A stretch of DNA of 64,000 bases from Galbitalea soli (GTDB lineage Bacteria > Actinomycetota > Actinomycetes > Actinomycetales > Microbacteriaceae). The position numbers and the translations under genes were made by a program. The first letter of the stretch is position 1, and every line of letters starts with the position of its first letter. The notes beneath the pieces are model-generated. The model was not told the DNA's origin. It saw only the letters and a program-made list of their open reading frames with translations, and did not search any database. Location of the stretch: the NCBI RefSeq assembly GCF_010686725.1, contig NZ_JAAGWZ010000001.1:620001-684000 (forward strand), in the 5' to 3' direction. Positions 1-9,174 of the stretch are shown here, piece by piece.

Positions 1-1
1 G

Positions 2-798
2 ACCGTGATGACCCTCCTCGAACTGGGTGGCTCCGGAAGCGCTCCACGACTCGCGGGCGCCGCCTTGGAGGGCAAGGAACTCCGCTTCGGCATCGTGGGC
101 TCCACTCTGTACGGGACGAGCTCGACGCTCACCTCCACGGGCGCGGTCAACTCGATGCACGACAGCTACACGGCTCTCGGCGGAGGCATGGCCATGATCA
201 ACATGATGCTGGGCGAGGTCGCCCCCGGCGGCGTGGGCTCCGGTCTGTACGGGATGCTCGTCATCGCGGTGATCGCCGTGTTCATCGCCGGCCTCATGGT
301 GGGTCGGACCCCCGAATATCTCGGCAAGAAGATCCGCGCCCGGGAGATGACACTCGCGAGCCTGTACATCCTCACGACCCCGGCGCTCGTCCTCGCGGGC
401 ACCGCGCTCAGCTTCGCGATCCCCGGCGTGCAGGCCGACGTGACGGGAACCTCCATCGCCAACCCGGGACTGCATGGCTTCAGCGAGGTGCTCTACGCGT
501 TCACCTCGGCGGCGAACAACAACGGCTCCGCCTTTGCGGGGCTCACGGCGAACACGCCGTGGCTCAACACCGCCCTGGGAGTCGCGATGATGCTGGGCCG
601 ATTCCTGCCCATCGTCTTCGTGCTCGCGCTCGCCGGCTCGCTCGCCCAACAGGACCCGGTGCCCGTGACCGCCGGCACCCTTCCGACCCACCGCGTCCAG
701 TTCGGAGGCCTCCTGATCGGGACCGTCGTGCTCGTCTCGGCACTCACCTACTTCCCCGCGCTCGCGCTCGGGCCTCTGGCAGAAGGACTGCTTCACTC

Positions 799-802
<4 letters not shown>
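2..802 (+). CDS. kdpA: KdpA, potassium-transporting ATPase pore subunit (3' part)
   Basis: This is the C-terminal 266 or so codons of the K+-conducting membrane subunit of the KdpFABC pump; the start lies left of the window. Two of the KdpA selectivity-filter regions are visible: a STGAVNS segment followed by a Met-rich [10 protein letters not shown] stretch, and [14 protein letters not shown] further on. At least four hydrophobic segments follow the usual KdpA pattern. The stop overlaps the kdpB start (ATGA), so the two are probably translationally coupled. K+ enters through this subunit and KdpB supplies the energy. Assignment is secure from motifs and gene order; completeness cannot be judged. 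Confidence 0.96.
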
Positions 803-2877
<2,075 letters not shown>

Positions 2878-2893
2878 GAAAGAAGAACACAGA

Positions 2894-3499
2894 ATGTCTG
2901 CACGCAGGGGCTCCGCCCGCCAGGCCTGGGTCGCACTCCGCGCCCTCCTCCTCATGACGGTCGCCCTCGGAATCGTCTTCCCGCTCGCGATCACCGCGAT
3001 CGCTCAGCTCGCCTTTCCCGCACAGGCGAACGGCTCGCTCGTGCGCTCGGACGGCCGCGTCGTCGGCTCCGCCCTCATCGAACAGTCGTTCACGACGGCG
3101 AAGGGGGTGGCGCTGCCGCAGTGGTTCCAGTCCCGGCCCTCCGCGGCCGGCGCCGGGTACGACGGGCGGGCCTCCGGCGGCTCCAACGCCGGCCCGGAGA
3201 GCCACAGCCTGCTGACCGCGATCGCCGCGCGGCGGGCGGCGATCGAGAAGTCCGACGGGGTGACGGCCGACCGCATTCCCGCCGACGCCCTCACCGCCTC
3301 CGCCTCCGGCCTCGACCCCGACATCAGCCCCGCCTACGCCCTGCTGCAGGTGCCGCGGGTCGCCGCCGCCCGCGGCCTCAGCGAGTCCGCCGTGCGAGCG
3401 CTGGTCGAGTCTAGGATTCAAGGGCGCGAGCTCGGCTACCTGGGCGAGCCGGTGGTCAACGTGCTCGAGCTCAACATCGCGCTGGCCGCGCTGAAGTAG
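2894..3499 (+). CDS. kdpC: KdpC, K+ pump accessory subunit
   Basis: A 201-residue protein with one N-terminal membrane anchor (about residues 13-38), then a soluble domain. It carries the KdpC hallmarks: a VGSALIEQSF segment, QWFQSRPSA, a Gly/Ser/Asn-rich SGGSNAGPES stretch, and DALTASASGLDPDISPAYA. KdpC is thought to stabilise ATP binding by KdpB. It starts 16 bases after the kdpB stop, behind a purine-rich stretch, and is followed 21 bases later by kdpD. One operon is therefore likely. Confidence 0.96.
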   Translation: MSARRGSARQAWVALRALLLMTVALGIVFPLAITAIAQLAFPAQANGSLVRSDGRVVGSALIEQSFTTAKGVALPQWFQSRPSAAGAGYDGRASGGSNAGPESHSLLTAIAARRAAIEKSDGVTADRIPADALTASASGLDPDISPAYALLQVPRVAAARGLSESAVRALVESRIQGRELGYLGEPVVNVLELNIALAALK

Positions 3500-3520
3500 A
3501 AGGCCTAAGAGGACGGTCGA

Positions 3521-6001
3521 ATGGGCAGGGGTCGCCTTCGGGTCATGCTCGGCGCCGCACCGGGCGTGGGCAAGACCTTCGCGATGCTGGAAGAGGGACA
3601 CCGCCTGGCCGCGGCCGGCAAGGATGTCGTGGTCGCGGTGGTCGAGACCCACGGCAGGGTCGGCACCGGGGCGCAGCTCGACGGGTTGACGGTCATCCCC
3701 CGACGGCGCGTGAATCACCTGGGCGTCGCGCTCGAGGAGATGGACCTGGATGCCGTGCTCGCCCGACGGCCCGACGTCGCGCTCGTCGACGAGTTGGCGC
3801 ACAGCAACGCGCCCGGATCGCGGAACGACAAGCGCTGGCGCGACGTCGACGAGCTGCTGGATGCGGGCATCGACGTGCTCTCGACCGTCAATATCCAGCA
3901 CATCGAGTCCCTCAACGACGTTGTGCTGCAGATCACCGGGGTACCGCAGCGCGAGACCATCCCCGACGCCGCGCTGCGGGCGGCCGATCAGATCGAGCTC
4001 GTCGACCTCGCACCGCAGGCGCTGCGCGACCGCCTCGCCGAGGGCGTCGTCTACCCGCCCGCCCGGGTCGACGCGGCGCTCAGCAACTACTTCCGCCTCG
4101 GCAATCTGACCGCGCTGCGCGAACTCGCACTTCTCTGGCTGGCCGACGAGGTCGACGTCGCCCTGCAGGCCTACCGGAGCGAGAAGGGCATCGCGGCGCC
4201 GTGGGAGGCGCGCGAGCGGATCGTCGTCGCGCTCACCGGCGGCCCCGAGGGCGAGACGCTGCTGCGCCGCGGGGCACGCATCGCGGCCCGAACGAGCGGC
4301 GGCCAACTGTTCGCGGTGCACGTGTCGAGCGCGGATGGCCTCGCCGAGAGCGATCCCGCGGCCCTGCAGGCGCAGCGCTCACTCGTCGAGACCCTGGGCG
4401 GCAGCTATCACCACGTCGTGGCCGAGCAGATCCCCGTCGCGCTCGTCGATTTCGCGCGCGGGGTGAACGCGACGCAGCTCGTGATCGGTGTCAGCAGACG
4501 AACCCGGCTCGAGTCGATCCTCGGCGGCGCGGGCATCGGCGCGAGCGTGATCCGACTCGCGGCCGACATCGACGTGCACATCGTCTCGCACTCCCAGGCC
4601 GGCAAGCGACGGCTGCCCGCCATCGGGGGCGCGCTCTCCCTTCGCCGCCGCGTTCTCGGCCTCGTGCTCACGATCGCGGGGCTCCCGCTCCTCACGCTGC
4701 TGCTCGCCGCCGTGCGCAGCCCTCAGGCAGTGCCCGCCGATGTGCTCAGCTACCAGCTCTTCATCGTCGTCATCGCCGTGGTCGGCGGCATCTGGCCGGC
4801 GCTGTTCGCGGCCGTCGCGGCGGGCTTCTGCCTCGACTTCTTCTTCGTGCCGCCGCTCTACGCGATCCGCATCTCACAACCGAGCCACTTCCTCGCGCTC
4901 GTCATCTTCCTCGTGGTCGCCGCGATCGTGAGCGTCGTCGTCGATCAGGCTGCGCGGCGCTCGCGCGCGGCGACCCGATCCGCCGCGGAGGCGGAGGTGC
5001 TCGCCACGGTCGCGAGCGGCGTGATCAGCGGCTCGGATGCGATCGAGGCCCTCGTCACCCGACTGCGCGAGGCGTTCGGCATGCAGCGGGTCGAGCTCGT
5101 CGACGACGGGCAGCTGGTGTTCGCCGCCGACGAGGACGACGCTCCCGCGGATGCCGGGGTGGGCGTCACCGAGCTGCCCGTGGGCGAGGGGGCGCGCATC
5201 ATCCTCACCGGCAAACCGCTCGCCGCCTCGGATCGACGCATCCTCGCGGCATTCATCGCCCAGCTCGAATCGGCGCTCGACCGTCGCCGACTCGCGAGCG
5301 AGGCGGCCGAGATGCGGCCACTCGCGGCGGCCGACCGATTGCGCAGCGCCCTGCTGGCCGCGGTCGGGCACGACCTGCGACGCCCGCTCGCGGCCGCCAC
5401 CGCGGCCGTCACCTCGCTGCGCTCGCGCCAGATCGAACTCAGCCCGAGCGACCGCGAAGAGCTGCTGGAGACCGCCGACGACAGTCTTCGCGCGCTCTCG
5501 GGACTCGTCACTGATCTGCTCGACGTCAGTCGCCTGCAGGCGGGCGTGATCGGTGTCACGCTCGAACCCGTGCACCTCGATGACGTGGTCGGCGACGCGC
5601 TCGAGGAGCTGCGACTCGCGCCCGGTGCGGTGGCGCTCGAACTCGGCGACACCCGCCCCGCGGTCGCCGACGCGACCCTCCTGCTCCGCGTTCTCGTGAA
5701 CCTCCTCGCGAACGCCATTCGCTTCGCACCGGCCGGCACGGCACCCATCATCTCGACGAGCGAATTCGCGGGCCGGGTGCAGCTCCGGGTGATCGACGCC
5801 GGGCCGGGCATCCCTGCCGACCGCCGGGAGGAGGTGTTCCTGCCGTTCCAGAGGCTCGGCGACACCGACAACACCGCGGGCGTGGGTCTCGGGCTCGCGC
5901 TCTCGAAGGGTTTCGTGGAGGGAATGGGCGGCACACTGGAGACCGAGGACACGCCGGGCGGCGGCCTCACCATGGTCGTGGAGTTGGAGGCTGCCCCGTG
6001 A
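3521..6001 (+). CDS. kdpD: KdpD, osmosensitive K+ channel histidine kinase
   Basis: Sensor kinase of 826 residues. The N-terminal KdpD domain has a Walker A motif (GAAPGVGKTF, residues 11-20) and is followed by a universal-stress-protein-like domain (about 230-360). Three to four membrane helices lie at about 375-480, then a GAF-like region. The HisKA box is AVGHDLRRP with phospho-acceptor His at about residue 617. The ATPase has an N box (NLLANAIRFA), G1 (DAGPGIP) and G2 (GVGLGLALS). It is expected to sense K+ or osmotic stress and phosphorylate KdpE. The RBS aagaggac precedes the ATG. The last codons overlap the kdpE GTG. Confidence 0.97.
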   Translation: MGRGRLRVMLGAAPGVGKTFAMLEEGHRLAAAGKDVVVAVVETHGRVGTGAQLDGLTVIPRRRVNHLGVALEEMDLDAVLARRPDVALVDELAHSNAPGSRNDKRWRDVDELLDAGIDVLSTVNIQHIESLNDVVLQITGVPQRETIPDAALRAADQIELVDLAPQALRDRLAEGVVYPPARVDAALSNYFRLGNLTALRELALLWLADEVDVALQAYRSEKGIAAPWEARERIVVALTGGPEGETLLRRGARIAARTSGGQLFAVHVSSADGLAESDPAALQAQRSLVETLGGSYHHVVAEQIPVALVDFARGVNATQLVIGVSRRTRLESILGGAGIGASVIRLAADIDVHIVSHSQAGKRRLPAIGGALSLRRRVLGLVLTIAGLPLLTLLLAAVRSPQAVPADVLSYQLFIVVIAVVGGIWPALFAAVAAGFCLDFFFVPPLYAIRISQPSHFLALVIFLVVAAIVSVVVDQAARRSRAATRSAAEAEVLATVASGVISGSDAIEALVTRLREAFGMQRVELVDDGQLVFAADEDDAPADAGVGVTELPVGEGARIILTGKPLAASDRRILAAFIAQLESALDRRRLASEAAEMRPLAAADRLRSALLAAVGHDLRRPLAAATAAVTSLRSRQIELSPSDREELLETADDSLRALSGLVTDLLDVSRLQAGVIGVTLEPVHLDDVVGDALEELRLAPGAVALELGDTRPAVADATLLLRVLVNLLANAIRFAPAGTAPIISTSEFAGRVQLRVIDAGPGIPADRREEVFLPFQRLGDTDNTAGVGLGLALSKGFVEGMGGTLETEDTPGGGLTMVVELEAAP

Positions 6002-6681
6002 GGATCCTGATCGCCGACGACGACCCGCAGATCCTGCGCGCCCTGCGCATCACCCTCGGCGCGCGCGGCTACGAGGTGATCACCGCGACCGACGGGCGCG
6101 CCGCCCTCGACGCGGCGATCTCGGGGCATCCGGATCTCATCGTGCTCGATCTCGGGATGCCCGGCCTCACCGGCATCGAGGTGATCGAGGCCGTCCGGGG
6201 CTGGAGCCAGGTCCCCATCCTGGTCGTCTCGGGGCGCACCGAATCATTCGACAAGGTGGACGCGCTCGACGCGGGAGCCGACGACTACGTCACCAAGCCC
6301 TTCGCCGCCGATGAACTGCTGGCGCGGATCCGCGCCCTGTCACGCCGAACCCCGGCCGCCACCGACGAGCCCACCGTGCGCTTCGGCGAGGTGACCGTCG
6401 ACCTGTCGGCGCGCGTCGTGACCCGGGGTTCCGACAGCGTGCGGCTCACCCCCACCGAGTGGCGACTGCTCGAGGTGCTGCTGCGCGGTCGCGGCCGCCT
6501 GATCACGCGCGAGACCCTGCTGCGGGAGGTCTGGGGGCCGCAGTACACGAGCGACACGGGATACCTGCGGCTCTACCTCGCACAGTTGCGCAAGAAGCTC
6601 GAGCCCGAGCCCTCGACGCCACGGTACTTTCTGACCGAACCGGGAATGGGCTACCGCTTCCGCGGAGACCCGGAGGACTGA
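5998..6681 (+). CDS. kdpE: KdpE, response regulator of the kdp operon
   Basis: OmpR/PhoB-type response regulator of 227 residues. The receiver domain has the acidic pair DDD near residues 6-8, phospho-acceptor Asp at about residue 51 (VLDLGMPG) and Lys in YVTKPF. The winged-helix DNA-binding domain at about 130-225 includes LTPTEWRLLEVLL and GMGYRF. It starts with GTG in a GTGA overlap with kdpD. In the family it activates kdpFABC when K+ is limiting; its target promoter would lie upstream of kdpA, outside this window. The gene ends 11 bases before the RNase P RNA gene on the other strand, with no clear terminator between them. Confidence 0.96.
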   Translation: MRILIADDDPQILRALRITLGARGYEVITATDGRAALDAAISGHPDLIVLDLGMPGLTGIEVIEAVRGWSQVPILVVSGRTESFDKVDALDAGADDYVTKPFAADELLARIRALSRRTPAATDEPTVRFGEVTVDLSARVVTRGSDSVRLTPTEWRLLEVLLRGRGRLITRETLLREVWGPQYTSDTGYLRLYLAQLRKKLEPEPSTPRYFLTEPGMGYRFRGDPED

Positions 6682-6692
6682 TCGAGGAGGGG

Positions 6693-7112
6693 GCAAACGG
6701 GCCGACCGTACGCCGGGTTCTGTCCCGGCATCGGGGGTCTCCCCCCTCCGCCATCGACGGCCATCTCTCTACGATGTGCGTTACCGCACACCTCTAGCGG
6801 TCTACCCGGGAACTGGGCGAGCAGCCCGTGGCGTTCCCTGTCTGACCTTGCTCCGGACGAGGTTTACCCAGCGAGCCCGATCACTCGGGCCCCTGGTGGT
6901 CTCTTACACCACCGTTTCACCCTTACCGCCGGCACGGTCATCCGAGGATGATCCCGCCGGTGGCGGTCTGCTCTCTGTTGCACTTTCTCGCGGATTGCTC
7001 CGGGTGGGTGTTACCCACCGTCCTGCTCTGTGGAGCCCGGACGTTCCTCGGTGACCGGCCATGTCCCCAGGGGATGCGCCGGCCAACGCGACCGTCTCAT
7101 CGACCCGTTTGC
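6693..7112 (-). ncRNA. rnpB: RNase P RNA (M1 RNA), bacterial type A
   Basis: On the minus strand this region carries RNase P RNA hallmarks: the conserved GAGGAACGTCCGGGCTCC stretch in the 5' third, ACAGAGCAGG just after it, and AGAACCCGGCGTACGGTCGG near the 3' end. The ends were placed from the P1 helix: 13 bases at 7100-7112 pair without mismatch (one G-U) with 6693-6705. The length of about 420 nt fits actinobacterial RNase P RNAs. It is the catalytic subunit that trims tRNA 5' leaders. Its 5' end touches the stop codon of the upstream RNase H-like gene, so its promoter must lie inside that gene. Confidence 0.95.
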
Positions 7113-7573
7113 TAAGAGAACGATACCGTCCGGCGCTCGTGCCCGTCGTGACCGCGGACGAAGGAGAGCTTCTTGTCCATCACCTCATTGGCGATGCGGT
7201 CGGCGCGCGAGTTCTCGGCGCGGGGCATCCACTCGAAACTGACCGGGGTTCCCGTCAGCAGGCGACGCGCCTCGGCGGCGAGGTCGGCCATGGCCGGGTG
7301 CTTGATCTTCCAGCGACCGCTCATCTGCTCGACGACGAGCTTGGAGTCCATCCGCACGTGAAGATTCGCGTTCGGATCGATCTCGAGGGCCTTGCGGATC
7401 CCGGAGATCATGCCGGTGTACTCGGCGACATTGTTCGACGCGATGCCGACATAGGTGCCGATCTCCGCCAGCACCTCGCCGGTCGCGGCATCGATCACGA
7501 TGGAACCACCTCCCGCGATTCCGGGGTTGCCACGCGAGCCGCCGTCCGCCTCGACGATGAGCTCACGCGCCAT
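7112..7573 (-). CDS. RNase H-like protein (RNase HI family)
   Basis: A 153-residue RNase H fold. The four acidic catalytic positions are present: Asp10 (EADGGSRGN), Glu51 (NNVAEYTG), Asp76 (RMDSKLVV) and Asp125 (SRADRIAN). Such proteins cut RNA in RNA-DNA hybrids. In many actinobacteria this domain is fused to a histidine-phosphatase domain; here it stands alone. Its ATG overlaps the stop of the upstream coiled-coil gene by one base (TGATG), a coupled pair common in Actinobacteria. The C-terminal 20 residues are polar and probably disordered. Confidence 0.9.
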   Translation of the reverse strand: MARELIVEADGGSRGNPGIAGGGSIVIDAATGEVLAEIGTYVGIASNNVAEYTGMISGIRKALEIDPNANLHVRMDSKLVVEQMSGRWKIKHPAMADLAAEARRLLTGTPVSFEWMPRAENSRADRIANEVMDKKLSFVRGHDGHERRTVSFS

Positions 7574-8313
7574 CAGAGTCCCGACTCGTTCGTACGCACC
7601 AGGATCGCACTCGAATCGGGGCAGAGGATCACCTCGTCGGGGGCCGCCGCTCGAATCTTGACGAGCTCGTTCTCGTGCAGCTTCACGCCGCTCGCGCTGG
7701 AGACCCCGTGCTGCAGGAGCGAGGCCCCGAGTCCGTAGCGCTCGCGCTGCTTCTCGTAGAGTGCCAACAAGTCGGCGGGAATCTGCGCCGCGATCGCGTC
7801 ACGGTTCGCCCGCGCGTTCGCGGTTTCCGCGTCGAGAGTCTTCAGGGCGGCGTCGCGCTCGCCCTCGAGGTCGGCCATCTTGCCCTGCACGACCCCGACC
7901 GCGTCGGCGGCACGGCCGACGACAGCACCCTGCTCCTCGACCTTCTCCATCACCGTGAGCTCGATCTCCTCGAGATCGGACTGGCGCTTGTGCAGCGCGG
8001 CGAGCTCCTGTTCGAGCGCGGCGACGTCCTTCGTGGACGACGACGCCTGGAGTCGCGTCGAGTCGCGGCTGATGCGAGCCTCCACCACGGCGACGTCGGA
8101 TTCGATCCGCGACAGCTCGAGCTTCGCATCCTCGAGCACGCCCTTCTGCTCGGCGAGGGTGACGAGCAACTCGGAGAGCTGCACCGCTCCCTGCTGGAGC
8201 AGAGCGTGCTCGGGAAGCTGCTTCGCGCGGTGCGCGAGCTGCTGAAGCTTGGTGTCGAGGGCCTGCAGGTCGAGCAGTAGCGCCTGGTCGGCCGGGCTGG
8301 CTGTCAAAGCCAT
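7573..8313 (-). CDS. Coiled-coil protein with a degenerate C4 zinc ribbon
   Basis: A 246-residue protein whose residues 10-185 form a long coiled coil rich in Leu, Glu, Gln and Ala. The C-terminus resembles the C4-type zinc-ribbon family (zf-RING_7), which normally ends in two CxxC knuckles. Here the first knuckle reads SSAS and the second CPDS, so three of four ligands are Ser and zinc binding looks lost. The family's molecular function is not settled; it usually lies next to the Nif3 and RNase H genes, as it does here. Translation is coupled to the downstream RNase H gene. The family assignment rests on layout and neighbours. Confidence 0.8.
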   Translation of the reverse strand: MALTASPADQALLLDLQALDTKLQQLAHRAKQLPEHALLQQGAVQLSELLVTLAEQKGVLEDAKLELSRIESDVAVVEARISRDSTRLQASSSTKDVAALEQELAALHKRQSDLEEIELTVMEKVEEQGAVVGRAADAVGVVQGKMADLEGERDAALKTLDAETANARANRDAIAAQIPADLLALYEKQRERYGLGASLLQHGVSSASGVKLHENELVKIRAAAPDEVILCPDSSAILVRTNESGL

Positions 8314-8346
8314 GAGGTTCTCCCCTGTGATTGTGGTGGCGAGCAG

Positions 8347-9165
8347 CTAGTGGACAACGACGAAATCCCACGGATCCGTGCGGAGATCGCTGACCGTCAC
8401 CGTGACCCCGTCGAGGCGGGCACGCAGCTCGGCCGCTGCAACATCCAACCACAGCCACTCGCTTGCCCAGTGTGAGATATCGATGAGGGCCGCACCCCCC
8501 GCGACACGCGCGTTCTCGCGGAATTCCGATGCCGGATGATGCCTCAGGTCTGAGGTGATGTAGACGTCGGCCTCCCGGACCCCTCGCTCGCCGAGCAGCG
8601 AGTCGCCGGCGCCACCGCACACCGCGACGGTGCGAACGGGCTGCTCGTACTCGCCGGAGACCCGGACTCCCCCGGCCGTGGGCGGCAGGAGTTCGGCGAG
8701 GGCTCGCGCGAGACGACCGAGCGTGGTCGGCGTGGGCAGTGTGCCCACCCGGCCGATGCCGCGAGCGGGGTCGGTCTGGGGCACGAGCGGGCGGGCATCC
8801 CGAATGCCGAGGGCCTCCGCGAGAGTCGCGGACGTTCCCGTCTCGACGACGTCAGCGTTGGTGTGGGCCGCCAGGAGTGCGCAGCCGCCGCGGATCAGCC
8901 GGCCGAGCACCGCGCCCTTGTAGCGGTCTTCGGCGACGGTGGTGACGCCGCGCAGCAGAAGCGGATGATGCACGAGCAGCAGTCCGGCACCCGCGGCGAC
9001 GGCCTCGTCGGCCACCTCCACGGTGGCGTCGACGGCGAGGTGGATGCTGGTGACGGGCTCACTCGGATCACCGGCCAGAAGTCCGGGGGCGTCCCAGCCC
9101 TCCGCGCCCTCGAGCGGCCACAGCTCGTTCGCCACCGCGGTGATCTGGGCAACGGTGTACGACAC
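8347..9165 (-). CDS. Nif3-like dinuclear metal-centre protein
   Basis: A 272-residue Nif3/YbgI family protein. The metal-binding His motif LVHHPLLLRG lies at about residues 65-74, AAHTNAD at about 98-104, and a C-terminal DISHWASEW supplies a further His. These proteins form toroid hexamers with two metals per subunit; the usual annotation as a GTP cyclohydrolase I type 2 homologue is weakly supported. It is the third gene of a minus-strand run and is followed by the coiled-coil gene 33 bases later. Fold assignment is firm; the substrate is unknown. Confidence 0.92.
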   Translation of the reverse strand: MSYTVAQITAVANELWPLEGAEGWDAPGLLAGDPSEPVTSIHLAVDATVEVADEAVAAGAGLLLVHHPLLLRGVTTVAEDRYKGAVLGRLIRGGCALLAAHTNADVVETGTSATLAEALGIRDARPLVPQTDPARGIGRVGTLPTPTTLGRLARALAELLPPTAGGVRVSGEYEQPVRTVAVCGGAGDSLLGERGVREADVYITSDLRHHPASEFRENARVAGGAALIDISHWASEWLWLDVAAAELRARLDGVTVTVSDLRTDPWDFVVVH

Positions 9166-9174
9166 CCGACCAGT

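Noticed and set aside
559-798. Upstream extension of kdpB
   Set aside because: The frame is open upstream but lies inside kdpA, and the Arg-rich product has no KdpB-like sequence. The ATG at 799 overlaps the kdpA stop as in other kdp operons.
6776-7054. Open frames inside 6693-7112
   Set aside because: The region is the RNase P RNA; the conserved RNA blocks and P1 helix explain the sequence, and the frames show no protein features.
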